Below are positions 19,448 through 30,984 of a stretch of DNA of 64,000 bases, piece by piece. The notes beneath the pieces are model-generated. The model saw only the letters and a program-made list of their open reading frames with translations, was not told the DNA's origin and made no database searches. This stretch comes from Pseudomonas baetica (lineage in GTDB: Bacteria > Pseudomonadota > Gammaproteobacteria > Pseudomonadales > Pseudomonadaceae). Within the stretch, counting starts at the first letter, position 1; the number at the start of each line of letters is the position of its first letter. The position numbers and the translations under genes are program-made. Where the stretch lies: the NCBI RefSeq assembly GCF_002813455.1, contig NZ_PHHE01000001.1, positions 1,302,001 through 1,366,000 of the forward strand, given 5' to 3'.

Positions 19448-22158
19448 TGCGCTGCCTCCTGCAGACCGTCGACGGATACGCCGGCGAATGCCGGTGGAAT
19501 GCCGGCGATGCCCGCAGGCAATGCCACCAGACCTGCGCCCAGTTCTTCATTGATACGCAATGGCAGACGCAGGGTCTGGCCGGCCACGTTCAGGCTCAGC
19601 AGGGCACCGTCGTTGACGCCCAGGCGATCCGCTTCAGACTTGGCCAAAGCAACATAAGCCGCCGGAATGCGTTCCTGCACCGGAGCGGCTTTCGACGAAT
19701 TCTCGTCGCTACCGAACAGGTGATAGAACGGCACGGCTTGCCAGGTGCCCGGCGCCGGGTTGAATGCGCGCGGAGCGGCAGCGAACCAGTTCAGCGAATC
19801 GCCAGTGCTTTCGATCAGGCGGGTGCCCGGGTCGCCAGCGCGGATGTGACCACCGACTTCGTCCTGGAACTTGTTCCAGGCTTGCGGCGAGTTCCAGCCC
19901 GGCGACCAGGCGAATGGCACCTGCTGACGCGGCTCAAGCGAACCCGAGTAACCTTCCATGGAGAAGGCGAACGCGGTGTCTTTGTCTTGCGGGGTGCGCG
20001 GTTCGTGAACGCTGATGTCGGCGCGCATCGCGGTGCGACCGGAGTAACGCAGCGGCTCACGCGCCAGTTTCAGACCCTTGATACGGAACGCGGCCGACGG
20101 TGCTGCGTCGACGATACGCGCCAGTTGCGCGGTGCTCGAAGCAACGGCAGCGGTGACGTGGTCGAGTTGCGTCCAGTCGATCGGCTGGTTCAGCAGGGTC
20201 GCGCGCAGGGCGTGCAGCCAGCGCCAGCCTTCGTGAACCAGAATGCTCGCATCCAGATATTGCGGATCGAAAACCTGGAAGAAGCGCTGAGCACGACCTT
20301 CCTGGCTGACCAGCGTACCGTCGCCTTCAGCGAAGCTTGCGGCTGGCAGAACCAGGTGCGCGCGGTCGGTGGTCGCGGTTTTCTGATGGTCAGCAACGAT
20401 CACCACTTTCGCAGCGTTCAGTGCGGCATCGACCTTGTCTTTGGCGGTGCGGGTGAACAGATCGTTTTCCAGCACGACGATCGCGTCAGCCTTGCCGTCA
20501 ATGACGGCTTGCAGTGCCGCGTCGACCGATTCGCCACCGAGCATGGCCAGACCGAGGCTGTTGGCTTCCGGCACGATCAGGCTGATCGAACCGTTCTTCT
20601 CGCGCAGTTTCAGTGCTTTGGCGATGTTCGCGGCGGCTTCGATCAAGGCTTTGGAGCCCAGCGAAGTACCGGCGATGATCAGCGGACGTTTGGCCGCGAG
20701 CAGGGCGTCGGCGATGCGCTGAGCCAGTTCCAGTGCTTCGGCGTCCAGACCTTCAACGGCCGGGGCGCTGGCGTCCAGTGCGTGAGCAACGGCGAAACCG
20801 ATGCGCGCCAGGTCGTCCGGAGCAGCGTGTACGCATTCTTCAGCGATGTCGTCGAGCTTGGTTTCCGCCAGGCTGGCGATGAACAGCGGGTTCAGCGCGT
20901 GCTGACCAATGTTCTTCACCGCAGCGTCGAGCCAAGGCTGAACGCGCATGGCTTCGGCCATGTCTTCAGCTTTGCCTTTGACCGATTGACGCAGCGACAG
21001 CGCCATACGGGCGGCGGTCTGGGTCAGGTCTTCACCGAGGACGAAGATGGCGTCGTGGTCTTCGATGTCGCGCATGTTCGGCACTGGCAGCGGGCTGTCT
21101 TTGAGCACTTGCAGAACCAGACGGATGCGCTCCAGTTCGGAGGCTTCGATACCGGAGTAGAAGTGCTCGGCGCCCACCAGCTCACGCAACGCGTAGTTGC
21201 TTTCGAGGCTGGCACGCGGTGAACCGATACCGACGATGTTGCGACCGCGCAGCAGATCGGCAGCCTTGTCCAGCGCAGCATCCAGTCCAAGCTTGGTGCC
21301 GTCGGCCAGCAGTGGCTGACGTGGACGGTCGGTGCGGTTGACGTAGCCATAACCGAAACGGCCACGGTCGCACAGGAAGTACTGGTTCACCGAACCGTTG
21401 AAACGGTTTTCGATACGGCGCAGTTCACCGTAACGTTCGCCCGGGGAAATGTTGCAACCGCTGGAGCAGCCATGGCAGATGCTCGGCGAGAACTGCATGT
21501 CCCATTTACGGTTGTAGCGCTCGGAGTGAGTCTTGTCGGTGAACACACCGGTCGGGCAGACCTCGGTGAGGTTGCCGGAGAACTCGCTTTCGAGGGTGCC
21601 GTCTTCAACGCGACCGAAGTACACGTTGTCGTGGGCGCCGAACACACCGAGGTCGGTGCCGCCGGCGTAATCCTTGTAGAAACGCACGCAGCGGTAGCAG
21701 GCGATGCAGCGGTTCATTTCGTGGGAAATGAACGGGCCCAGTTGCTGGTTCTGGTGGGTGCGTTTGGTGAAGCGATAACGGCGCTCGTTGTGGCCGGTCA
21801 TCACTGTCATGTCTTGCAGGTGGCAATGACCGCCTTCTTCGCACACAGGGCAGTCGTGCGGGTGGTTGGTCATCAGCCATTCGACAACACTGGCGCGGAA
21901 CGCCTTGGATTCATCATCGTCGATGGAGATCCAGGTGTTGTCGGTGGCAGGCGTCATGCAGGACATGACGATGCGACCACGGGTGTCGTTCTCGTCGGTG
22001 TACTGCTTGACCGCGCACTGGCGGCAAGCCCCGACGCTACCAAGCGCGGGGTGCCAGCAGAAATATGGAATGTCGAGGCCCAGCGACAGACATGCCTGTA
22101 ACAGGTTGTCTGCCCCGTCGACTTCGAGCGCTTTGCCGTCTACGTGGATAGTGGCCAT
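19444..22158 (-). CDS. nuoG: NADH-quinone oxidoreductase subunit G
   Basis: Large Fe-S subunit of the NADH dehydrogenase module, 904 aa. The N-terminal [2Fe-2S] domain ([17 protein letters not shown]) is followed by the His/Cys-ligated cluster ([14 protein letters not shown]), the N4 region ([10 protein letters not shown]) and CHGCSSGC, which fits the extra N7 cluster seen in E. coli-type NuoG. The C-terminal two thirds is a molybdopterin-oxidoreductase-like fold without cofactor. A 134-bp gap, larger than elsewhere in the operon, separates it from nuoF; I see no gene or clear hairpin there. Confidence 0.96.
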   Translation of the reverse strand: MATIHVDGKALEVDGADNLLQACLSLGLDIPYFCWHPALGSVGACRQCAVKQYTDENDTRGRIVMSCMTPATDNTWISIDDDESKAFRASVVEWLMTNHPHDCPVCEEGGHCHLQDMTVMTGHNERRYRFTKRTHQNQQLGPFISHEMNRCIACYRCVRFYKDYAGGTDLGVFGAHDNVYFGRVEDGTLESEFSGNLTEVCPTGVFTDKTHSERYNRKWDMQFSPSICHGCSSGCNISPGERYGELRRIENRFNGSVNQYFLCDRGRFGYGYVNRTDRPRQPLLADGTKLGLDAALDKAADLLRGRNIVGIGSPRASLESNYALRELVGAEHFYSGIEASELERIRLVLQVLKDSPLPVPNMRDIEDHDAIFVLGEDLTQTAARMALSLRQSVKGKAEDMAEAMRVQPWLDAAVKNIGQHALNPLFIASLAETKLDDIAEECVHAAPDDLARIGFAVAHALDASAPAVEGLDAEALELAQRIADALLAAKRPLIIAGTSLGSKALIEAAANIAKALKLREKNGSISLIVPEANSLGLAMLGGESVDAALQAVIDGKADAIVVLENDLFTRTAKDKVDAALNAAKVVIVADHQKTATTDRAHLVLPAASFAEGDGTLVSQEGRAQRFFQVFDPQYLDASILVHEGWRWLHALRATLLNQPIDWTQLDHVTAAVASSTAQLARIVDAAPSAAFRIKGLKLAREPLRYSGRTAMRADISVHEPRTPQDKDTAFAFSMEGYSGSLEPRQQVPFAWSPGWNSPQAWNKFQDEVGGHIRAGDPGTRLIESTGDSLNWFAAAPRAFNPAPGTWQAVPFYHLFGSDENSSKAAPVQERIPAAYVALAKSEADRLGVNDGALLSLNVAGQTLRLPLRINEELGAGLVALPAGIAGIPPAFAGVSVDGLQEAAQ

Positions 22159-22292
22159 GGTTCAAAGGTCTTCGTTGGCCCGGTGTCAGCGGGCGTGGCT
22201 AATGGAATCTTGTTATCCGTGCGAATCAAACCAGCCTCGAAAGGCGTCATCGCAGGAGATGAAGGGCACGGGCCCTAAACCTTATTAAGCGT

Positions 22293-23648
22293 TTACGCGC
22301 CGATTACGATCGGCCTTGCCAGAGGCGGGACGGCGGCGCTGACAGGCGCTATACCGGCTTCGAACTCTGGACGGAAGTATTTGATCGCACTGCCCAACGG
22401 CTCCACGGCACCCGGTGCGTGAGCACAGAAGGTTTTGCCTGGGCCGAGGAAACCGACCAGACCCAGCAGGGTCTCGATGTCGCCCGGTTGACCCTCGCCA
22501 TTCTCGATGGCCATCAGCAGCTTGACGCTCCATGGCAAACCATCACGGCACGGGGTGCAGAAGCCGCACGACTCACGGGCGAAGAACTGCTCCATGTTGC
22601 GCAGCAGCGAGACCATGTTGACGCTGTCGTCCACCGCCATCGCCAGGCCGGTACCCATACGGGTGCCCACTTTGGCAATGCCGCCGGCGTACATCTGTGC
22701 GTCGAGGTGTTCTGGCAGGAGGAAACCGGTACCGGCGCCACCTGGCTGCCAGGCCTTGAGCTTGTAACCGTCGCGCATGCCACCGGCGTAGTCTTCGAAC
22801 AACTCGCGACCGGTGACGCCGAAAGGCAGTTCCCACAGGCCCGGGTTTTTGACTTTGCCGGAGAAGCCCATGAGCTTGGTGCCCATGTCTTCGCTGCCTT
22901 CGCGGGCCAACGATTTGTACCAGTCAACGCCGTCGGCAATGATCGCCGGCACGTTGCACAGGGTTTCGACGTTGTTCACGCAAGTCGGCTTGCCCCACAC
23001 GCCCACGGCGGCAGGGAAGGGCGGCTTGGAGCGCGGGTTGGCGCGGCGACCTTCGAGGGAGTTTATCAGTGCGGTTTCTTCACCGCAGATGTAACGCCCG
23101 GCGCCGGTGTGGACGAACAGTTCGAAATCAAAACCGCTGCCGAGAATGTTTTTACCCAAAAGGCCGGCGGCCTTGGCTTCTTCCACGGCACGGTTGAGGT
23201 GCTTGGCGGCGGTGGTGTATTCGCCCCGCAGGAAGATGTAGCCACGGTAGGTTTTCAGCGCGCGGGCACTGATCAGCATGCCTTCGATCAGCAGATGGGG
23301 CAGTTGCTCCATCAGCATGCGGTCTTTCCAGGTGTTCGGCTCCATTTCATCCGCGTTGCACAGCAGGTAGCGGATGTTGATGGATTCGTCTTTGGGCATC
23401 AGGCCCCACTTCACGCCAGTGGGGAAGCCTGCACCGCCGCGACCTTTGAGGCCTGCGTCTTTCACGGTCTGGACGATGTCGTCCTGGGCCATGTCGGCGA
23501 AGGCTTTGCGCGCAGCGGCGTAACCGTTCTTGGCCTGGTATTCGTCGAGCCACACGGCTTCGCCGTCGTCACGCAGACGCCAGGTCAGCGGGTGAGTCTC
23601 GGCCGAACGCTTGATGCGGTTGGCCGGGCCGAAAGATGTCAGGGTCAT
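22293..23648 (-). CDS. nuoF: NADH-quinone oxidoreductase subunit F (NADH/FMN-binding)
   Basis: Catalytic NADH-oxidising subunit, 451 aa. NADH site [17 protein letters not shown] region [19 protein letters not shown], and the [4Fe-4S] N3 motif [12 protein letters not shown] with a further Cys near the C-terminus ([10 protein letters not shown]). Overlaps the nuoE stop by 4 bp. Confidence 0.97.
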   Translation of the reverse strand: MTLTSFGPANRIKRSAETHPLTWRLRDDGEAVWLDEYQAKNGYAAARKAFADMAQDDIVQTVKDAGLKGRGGAGFPTGVKWGLMPKDESINIRYLLCNADEMEPNTWKDRMLMEQLPHLLIEGMLISARALKTYRGYIFLRGEYTTAAKHLNRAVEEAKAAGLLGKNILGSGFDFELFVHTGAGRYICGEETALINSLEGRRANPRSKPPFPAAVGVWGKPTCVNNVETLCNVPAIIADGVDWYKSLAREGSEDMGTKLMGFSGKVKNPGLWELPFGVTGRELFEDYAGGMRDGYKLKAWQPGGAGTGFLLPEHLDAQMYAGGIAKVGTRMGTGLAMAVDDSVNMVSLLRNMEQFFARESCGFCTPCRDGLPWSVKLLMAIENGEGQPGDIETLLGLVGFLGPGKTFCAHAPGAVEPLGSAIKYFRPEFEAGIAPVSAAVPPLARPIVIGA

Positions 23649-24142
23649 ACGTAGCCCTCGAGCAGTTTGGCAACGCCAGCAGGCTGCACGTCGCCAAAGG
23701 TGTCGTCGTCGATCATCAGCGCCGGTGCCTTGTCGCAGTTGCCGAGGCAGCAGACAGGCAGCAGGGTGAAACGACCGTCGGTGGTGGTCTGACCCAGGCC
23801 GATGCCCAGATTGTTCTGGATTTCGCTGACCACCGACTCGTGGCCGCCGATGTAGCAGACCATGCTGTCGCAGACGCGAATGATGTGGCGGCCGACCGGC
23901 TGACGGAAGATCTGGCTGTAGAACGTCGCCACGCCTTCAACGTCGCTGGCCGGGATGCCGAGGATCTCGCCGATCGCGTACAAGGCGCCATCCGGCACCC
24001 AGCCGCGTTCCTTCTGAACGATCTTCAGGGCTTCGATCGACGCCGCGCGCGGGTCTTCGTAGTGATGCAGCTCGTGCTCGATGGCCGAGCGCTCGGTTTC
24101 ACTCAAAGTGAAACGGTCTGTCTGGATAAGCGTGCTGTTCAT
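23645..24142 (-). CDS. nuoE: NADH-quinone oxidoreductase subunit E ([2Fe-2S])
   Basis: Thioredoxin-fold subunit with cluster N1a, 165 aa. The four ligands are visible as CDSMVC (C-x4-C) and CCLGNC (C-x3-C). It starts 2 bp after the nuoC stop. Confidence 0.97.
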   Translation of the reverse strand: MNSTLIQTDRFTLSETERSAIEHELHHYEDPRAASIEALKIVQKERGWVPDGALYAIGEILGIPASDVEGVATFYSQIFRQPVGRHIIRVCDSMVCYIGGHESVVSEIQNNLGIGLGQTTTDGRFTLLPVCCLGNCDKAPALMIDDDTFGDVQPAGVAKLLEGYV

Positions 24143-24144
24143 GC

Positions 24145-25986
<1,842 letters not shown>

Positions 25987-26002
25987 TCAGAACAGATCTG
26001 GA

Positions 26003-26677
26003 TCAGACTTCGTCAGGGCTGCGCAGGTTAGTGACTGCGATTCGCTGTTCGCGGCGCTGTTCCTTTTGCGAAGGCATGTCGGCGCGATAAACGCCTTGAT
26101 CACCGACGACCCAGGAAAGCGGACGACGCTCCTGTCCAATCGATTCCTGCAACAGCATCAAGCCTTGCAGAAATGCTTCCGGACGAGGAGGGCAGCCAGG
26201 TACGTAGACGTCCACGGGCAGGAACTTGTCCACCCCTTGAACCACAGAGTAGATGTCGTACATGCCACCGGAGTTAGCGCACGAACCCATGGAGATCACC
26301 CACTTCGGCTCGAGCATCTGCTCGTAGAGACGCTGGATGATCGGCGCCATCTTGATGAAGCAGGTACCGGCGATAACCATGAAGTCGGCCTGACGCGGCG
26401 ATGCCCGGATAACCTCGGCGCCAAAGCGCGCGATGTCGTGGGGCGCCGTGAAGGCGGTGGTCATTTCCACGTAGCAGCACGACAAGCCGAAGTTGTACGG
26501 CCACAGGGAGTTCTTACGTCCCCAGTTGACCGCGCCACTCAGCACGTCTTCCAGCTTGCCCATGAAAATGTTTTTGTGAACTTGATCTTCTAACGGATCG
26601 GAAACGGTTTCCCGCTCGCCAATCGGATATTGCTCGTTAGGAGCATCGGGGTCGATCCTGGTGAGATTGTATTGCAT
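26003..26677 (-). CDS. nuoB: NADH-quinone oxidoreductase subunit B (cluster N2)
   Basis: Peripheral subunit carrying the terminal cluster N2, 224 aa. Ligand motifs [16 protein letters not shown] and PGCPPRPE are complete. The start [18 protein letters not shown] at 26677 is preferred over a TTG two codons upstream. Confidence 0.97.
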   Translation of the reverse strand: MQYNLTRIDPDAPNEQYPIGERETVSDPLEDQVHKNIFMGKLEDVLSGAVNWGRKNSLWPYNFGLSCCYVEMTTAFTAPHDIARFGAEVIRASPRQADFMVIAGTCFIKMAPIIQRLYEQMLEPKWVISMGSCANSGGMYDIYSVVQGVDKFLPVDVYVPGCPPRPEAFLQGLMLLQESIGQERRPLSWVVGDQGVYRADMPSQKEQRREQRIAVTNLRSPDEV

Positions 26678-26687
26678 TGCCAAAGCC

Positions 26688-27101
26688 TCATTGTTTCAGC
26701 TTCGCCTGCCGCTTGCGACGAGCTTCCGGAGCCCAGTCAAGGGCGCCCACTCGGAACAGGTAGACAAGACCTGCCAACAGAATTGCTATGAAAACGAGAG
26801 CTTCGACGAATCCGGTCCAGCCGCTTTCGCGGACGGACACAGACCATGCAAAGAGAAAGAGGGCTTCGATATCGAAGATCACGAAGAGCATCGCGACCAG
26901 ATAGAATTTGGCTGAGAGCCGCAAGCGGGCGCCACCGGTAGGTAGCATGCCCGACTCGAACGGTTCGTTTTTGCTGCGGCCCCAGGCTTTTGACCCAAGG
27001 AGGCTGGAGACACCGAGCATGAAGGCACACAGGCCGACGACACCCAGAAGGAAAATGGCAAAGCCCCAGTTGTGGGCCATGAGTCCTGTCGCTTCGGGCA
27101 T
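26688..27101 (-). CDS. nuoA: NADH-quinone oxidoreductase subunit A
   Basis: Small membrane subunit (137 aa, three TM helices) and first gene of the nuo operon. ATG 27101 follows AAGGAT; the frame is open upstream to 27206, but that part has no family similarity. Conserved loop [19 protein letters not shown] is present. Confidence 0.96.
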   Translation of the reverse strand: MPEATGLMAHNWGFAIFLLGVVGLCAFMLGVSSLLGSKAWGRSKNEPFESGMLPTGGARLRLSAKFYLVAMLFVIFDIEALFLFAWSVSVRESGWTGFVEALVFIAILLAGLVYLFRVGALDWAPEARRKRQAKLKQ

Positions 27102-27189
27102 GCTGGTAATCCTTAACAGAGAGCAAAGGTCTCTGAGCTTGATAAAGAAATAAGGCAGTGACGATATGTCGCAGCAATCAATCGCGCTG

Positions 27190-27217
27190 ATTTTATGGCT
27201 AAACACCCTGCAAGTAA
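27190..27217 (-). promoter_or_regulatory. Possible nuo promoter
   Basis: On the minus strand a -35-like TTACTT and a -10-like TAAAAT are 16 bp apart, about 90 bp before the nuoA start. The -35 match is weak. Confidence 0.35.
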
Positions 27218-27351
27218 AATTCCTATAGCGAAATTATTTATTGGAATAAGGACATAGCGCACCTCCGATGCCCCACAGCCCAAGCATAGCGGGCATTAGC
27301 CGGGTTTCTGCGAATTATGTTTTGTGCGAGATGTAACGAACATAGTTGCGG

Positions 27352-27370
27352 CTAAATGATAATTGATATC
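27352..27370. promoter_or_regulatory. Fur-box-like site upstream of nuo
   Basis: CTAAATGATAATTGATATC matches the 19-bp Fur consensus GATAATGATAATCATTATC at 13 positions by my count. It lies about 250 bp upstream of nuoA. The rest of the 27102-27527 spacer shows no gene. Confidence 0.35.
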
Positions 27371-27527
27371 GTTTGGAGTGGTTTTGTAAGTGTTTAACGG
27401 GATGTCAGTTGGGAAGTTGTCTTACTTGCACGTTACTGCAAGTAGCGGTGGCGAGCGTTTTACCGGTTTTTTGTGATGCGGGTACTGGTCTGGATCAATG
27501 TTTTGTCTCGCAGGCTTAAGAGAGAAC

Positions 27528-27619
27528 CTGTGGGAGCGAGCCTGCTCGCGAATGCAGTGGGTCAGTCACTACGTGTGCAAGCTGGCACAACGCCTTCGCG
27601 AGCAGGCTCGCTCCCACAG
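27528..27619. repeat. REPIN
   Basis: Inverted REP pair starting CTGTGGGAGCGAGCCTGCTC, located between the start of the nuo operon and the end of aceA. Confidence 0.9.
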
Positions 27620-27651
27620 GGGATTGATGGTGTCTGGAGATTATCTCGGGC

Positions 27652-27681
27652 AAAAAAAACGCCCCGAACCAGTCGGGGCGT
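27652..27681 (-). terminator. Terminator of aceA
   Basis: Minus strand ACGCCCCGACTGGTTCGGGG followed by CGT and a run of T. The stem is ACGCCCCGA/TCGGGGCGT. Confidence 0.88.
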
Positions 27682-27748
27682 CAGTCTTGCGGCTCTGCGG
27701 TTAGCTTTCTATACGATCCGCAAAGGCCGTTTGCTCAGGCGAAGCAGA

Positions 27749-29074
27749 TCAGTGGAACTGTTCTTCTTCAGTCGAACCGGTCAGTGCGGTTACCGAGGAC
27801 GAGCCACCCTGAATCACGGTGGTCATGTCGTCGAAGTAGCCGGTGCCCACTTCCTGCTGGTGAGCCACGAAGGTGTAACCCTTGGAGGCGTCAGCGAATT
27901 CCTGCTCTTGCAGCTTCACGTAGGCAGTCATGTCGTTACGGGCGTAGTCGTGCGCCAGGTTGAACATGCTGTGCCACATGTTGTGAATGCCGGCCAGGGT
28001 GATGAACTGGTGCTTGTAGCCCATGGCGGACAGTTCGCGCTGGAACTTGGCGATGGTCGCGTCGTCCAGGTTTTTCTTCCAGTTGAAGGAAGGCGAGCAG
28101 TTGTACGACAGCAGTTGGTCCGGGTATTCCTTCTTGATCGCTTCAGCAAAGCGACGGGCTTCGTCCAGATCCGGCTTGGCGGTTTCGCACCAGATCAGGT
28201 CGGCGTACGGTGCGTAAGCCAGGCCACGGGCGATTGCCTGGTCCAGACCGGCACGAACCTTGTAGAAGCCTTCCTGGGTACGCTCGCCAGTCACGAACGG
28301 CTGGTCGTACGGGTCGCAATCGGAAGTCAGCAGGTCCGCAGCGTTCGCATCGGTACGGGCCAGAATGATGGTCGGTGTACCGGCAACGTCAGCAGCCAGA
28401 CGTGCAGCGGTCAGCTTCTGTACGGCTTCCTGGGTTGGCACCAAAACCTTGCCGCCCATGTGGCCGCATTTTTTCACGGAAGCCAGTTGGTCTTCGAAGT
28501 GAACGCCGGCGGCGCCTGCTTCGATCATGCTCTTCATCAGCTCGTAGGCGTTCAGAACGCCGCCGAAACCGGCTTCGGCGTCAGCCACGATTGGCGCGAA
28601 GTAGTCGATGTAGCCTTCGTCGCCCGGGCCTTTGCCGGCTTTCCACTGGATCTGGTCAGCACGACGGAACGAGTTGTTGATGCGCTTGACCACGGTTGGA
28701 ACCGAGTCCACCGGGTACAGCGACTGGTCCGGGTACATCGATTCGGCGGAGTTGTTGTCCGCAGCAACCTGCCAGCCCGACAGGTAGATGGCCTGGATAC
28801 CGGCCTTGACCTGCTGAACAGCCTGGCCGCCGGTCAGGGCGCCCATGCAGTTGACGAAATCTTTCTCTGGGCGGAAGGACGGCTTGGCACCCTGGGTGAC
28901 CAGGTTCCACAGCTTGTCGGCGCCCATTTTTGCAAAGGTGTGCTCAGGTTGAACCGAGCCACGCAGACGGACGACGTCAGCAGCGGAGTAAGTGCGTGTC
29001 ACGCCTTTCCAGCGCGGGTTTTCAGCCCAGTCTTTTTCAAGGGCTGCAATTTGCTGTTCGCGTGTCAGTGCCAT
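27749..29074 (-). CDS. aceA: Isocitrate lyase
   Basis: Splits isocitrate into glyoxylate and succinate, the first step of the glyoxylate shunt, needed for growth on acetate and fatty acids. 441 aa, the short bacterial form. The active-site loop KKCGHMGGK with catalytic Cys is intact, as are NWKKNLDD and the N-terminal [20 protein letters not shown]. Monocistronic with its own terminator; malate synthase is not in the window. It competes for isocitrate with the two dehydrogenases encoded 7-11 kb away. Confidence 0.96.
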   Translation of the reverse strand: MALTREQQIAALEKDWAENPRWKGVTRTYSAADVVRLRGSVQPEHTFAKMGADKLWNLVTQGAKPSFRPEKDFVNCMGALTGGQAVQQVKAGIQAIYLSGWQVAADNNSAESMYPDQSLYPVDSVPTVVKRINNSFRRADQIQWKAGKGPGDEGYIDYFAPIVADAEAGFGGVLNAYELMKSMIEAGAAGVHFEDQLASVKKCGHMGGKVLVPTQEAVQKLTAARLAADVAGTPTIILARTDANAADLLTSDCDPYDQPFVTGERTQEGFYKVRAGLDQAIARGLAYAPYADLIWCETAKPDLDEARRFAEAIKKEYPDQLLSYNCSPSFNWKKNLDDATIAKFQRELSAMGYKHQFITLAGIHNMWHSMFNLAHDYARNDMTAYVKLQEQEFADASKGYTFVAHQQEVGTGYFDDMTTVIQGGSSSVTALTGSTEEEQFH

Positions 29075-29440
29075 GGAGATAAACCTCGTCGCGTCTTTTA
29101 TGAAAAGTTGTTCTGCGGTGGAAAATTCCTGCGCTCGCTGACCAGAAGCTTAGGTGGTCAAGTCGGATTCGGCGGGGTAGGCGACGGGATGAACGACAGG
29201 CTCGAGGGGAAGTGAGCAGGTAGTGGCGGACTGCGAGCGCATTCGGGCGTCGTGGGCCTTTATACGAACTACAGTGTGATGCCGGGTTACCTAATTACGC
29301 TTCCGTCCCTCGGGACAACTTCGTTCCAGTCGGCAACCTCGTCAAACACACCTTGTGGGCGGTACAGACACGAAACGGTTCGCGGGGTAGGTGCGAACAT
29401 CACTTCGAAGGCCCTTGCCAGGGCCTCTGATTAGCGGGAG

Positions 29441-29466
29441 CGAGGCCATCATGCCTTCGCTTTTTT
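29441..29466 (+). terminator. Terminator-like hairpin in the aceA upstream spacer
   Basis: GCGAGGC...GCCTTCGC (one bulged base) followed by six T, on the plus strand, with no plus-strand protein gene upstream. A second hairpin (GGCCCTTGCCAGGGCC) lies about 20 bp before it. Together they could be the 3' end of an unannotated small RNA starting near 29250; otherwise the spacer 29075-29548 contains only the aceA promoter region. Confidence 0.45.
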
Positions 29467-29482
29467 AACCCGTCAAACGTTT

Positions 29483-29508
29483 TGTAGTGCTTTTTTTCAA
29501 GCACTACA
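29483..29508. promoter_or_regulatory. Perfect 10-bp inverted repeat
   Basis: TGTAGTGCTT and AAGCACTACA separated by 6 bases. It lies just downstream of the secretin-like gene (minus strand). It could act as a terminator stem or a protein site; no U-tract follows on the minus strand. Confidence 0.4.
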
Positions 29509-29548
29509 TCTTTCGTCTAATACGACTAATCAGTCAGCTTTCGGTGCT

Positions 29549-30301
29549 TTAGTCCAAGGCGTCGACTTTCACCTTCAGTGTCATGTCATCCCGGCCTTGA
29601 GTCGAGTAGCTGCGGGCCAGGCCCTGTTTGTCGGCCTGAGTCTGGCGATTCACGCCGGCCAGGGTGATCCACTCGCCGAGGCGTCCGCTGACTGTTGTGT
29701 CGGTGCTTTGCACGTTCACTACATCAGGACGTTCCTGGCTCATGCGGTCACGGTTGGTACTGATTGCCAGATGAACGATGTCGCCGGTGACGCTGGCCGT
29801 CACGTAAAAACCCTGGGTGACGTTGCGGTATTGAGTCTGGCTGCTGTAATCGCCATAGGAATTGCTCTGGCTGCTGGTGATCGGCACGCTCTTGCCGACC
29901 TGGATCAGCGCTGGCATGCCGTCGGTGGCTTGCACTTGCTGGACGCCGCCGTCACGTGTGGCGGTGCTGCGACTGATGATTCGCGTCTGCGCACCGTTAA
30001 CCGAATAACCTTCGTCGCCACGGCCGTTGTTTTCGTTGGTGTCGACAGTGATCAGCAGGCGTTTTGGCGCGGTGTCGAGCTGGGTGATCAGTGCCTTGAG
30101 TTCCTCAATCTTGTCCGGCTCGGCTTTGACGATCAGTTGATTGCCATAGGCGCTGACCTGGCCGTCCTTGCCGATGAAGTCCTGCGCCATCGGCAGCATA
30201 TCGGCGCTGGTGCGGTACTTGAGGGGGACGACTTCTGTGGCTGCCATCACCGAAAAACTGCAAGCGAGCAGCAGGGTGGTGAGCAGGGTGCGTAGGGACA
30301 T
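29549..30301 (-). CDS. Exported protein with a secretin N-terminal-like domain
   Basis: 250-aa periplasmic protein. A signal peptide (MSLRTLLTTLLLACSFSVMAA) is followed by EVVPLKYRTSADMLPMAQDF and QLIVKAEPDKIEELKALITQ, which read as a secretin N1-type fold (the NolW-like repeat). The C-terminal half (GFYVTASVTGDIVHLAISTNRD...VSGRLGEWITLAG) resembles secretin beta-domain edges but is too short to form an outer-membrane ring. No pilus or type II secretion gene is nearby. ATG 30301 has a GGAG site; a longer frame to 30481 overlaps a terminator and REP sequence. It is a known orphan family in Pseudomonas; function unknown to me. Confidence 0.7.
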   Translation of the reverse strand: MSLRTLLTTLLLACSFSVMAATEVVPLKYRTSADMLPMAQDFIGKDGQVSAYGNQLIVKAEPDKIEELKALITQLDTAPKRLLITVDTNENNGRGDEGYSVNGAQTRIISRSTATRDGGVQQVQATDGMPALIQVGKSVPITSSQSNSYGDYSSQTQYRNVTQGFYVTASVTGDIVHLAISTNRDRMSQERPDVVNVQSTDTTVSGRLGEWITLAGVNRQTQADKQGLARSYSTQGRDDMTLKVKVDALD

Positions 30302-30379
30302 GTCCGTTATCTCCGCTTTCGAAAGGCTTGATATTGCCAGTTTGTCGGCCCGGGGTGGGGCAAGTTGAATCGTAGACAG

Positions 30380-30417
30380 CAAAACGCCCCGGCATCCGAG
30401 AATGGCAGGGCGTTTTG
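30380..30417 (-). terminator. Terminator hairpin between two minus-strand genes
   Basis: CAAAACGCCC and GGGCGTTTTG form a perfect 10-bp stem with T-runs on both strands. It probably ends the roxA-GNAT transcript. Confidence 0.7.
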
Positions 30418-30436
30418 TGGTGTTCTTGCTGGCCTC

Positions 30437-30545
30437 TTCGCGAGCAGGCTCGCTCCCACAGTAGATCTCCAGCGGACACAAATTGTGCGTCAGGCACAGA
30501 TCCAGTGTGGGAGCGAGCTTGTTCCGGGCGGCGTTCCGACGAAAG
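30437..30545. repeat. Two REP sequences in tail-to-tail orientation
   Basis: TCGCGAGCAGGCTCGCTCCC at the left, and a second unit at 30506-30545 of the variant form GGGAGCGAGCTTGTTCCGGG. The orientation is opposite to the REPINs at 8.0, 9.6 and 27.5 kb. Confidence 0.8.
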
Positions 30546-30558
30546 CCGCGCCGCGGTC

Positions 30559-30984
30559 TTAAGCCGAATGACGAACCATATCGACATGCGGAATCCCTGC
30601 TTCCAGGAATTCCTCACTGACCAGGCTGAAACCCAGGCGCTCGTAGAACGCCGTGGCCTGCACTTGTGCGCTGAGCATCTGCTGCTTCAGGCCGCGCGCT
30701 TCTGCTTCAGCGATGACCGCTTGCATCAGTGCGTCACCGACCTTCATGCCGCGCCAGTCTTTCAGCACCGAAACCCGGCCAATGTGCCCGTCGGGCAGCA
30801 GGCGCGCAGTGCCGATCGGAAAGTCGCCTTCAAACGCCAGAAAATGCACAGCGGTCGCGTCATCCGCGTCCCATTCCAACTCAGGTGGCACCGATTGTTC
30901 GGCGATGAACACCGTTTCACGAATGCGCCGGATCTCGGCGATGTCCTTCTGCCAGTCTGCGACACGTACGCGAATTTTATTCAT
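30559..30984 (-). CDS. GNAT family N-acetyltransferase
   Basis: 141-aa acetyltransferase similar in layout to ElaA/YjcF-type proteins. N-terminus RVRVADWQKDIAEIRRIRETVFI, then PIGTARLLPDGHIGRVSVLKDWRG with the acetyl-CoA loop continuing MKVGDALM, and QATAFYERLGF (motif B). The start overlaps the roxA stop by 8 bp, so the two are co-translated. The substrate is unknown. Confidence 0.85.
   Translation of the reverse strand: MNKIRVRVADWQKDIAEIRRIRETVFIAEQSVPPELEWDADDATAVHFLAFEGDFPIGTARLLPDGHIGRVSVLKDWRGMKVGDALMQAVIAEAEARGLKQQMLSAQVQATAFYERLGFSLVSEEFLEAGIPHVDMVRHSA

Noticed and set aside
29510..29530. Phage T7-like promoter (CTAATACGACTAATCAG)
   Set aside because: Only the first ten bases resemble it, there is no phage polymerase gene, and the match is chance.
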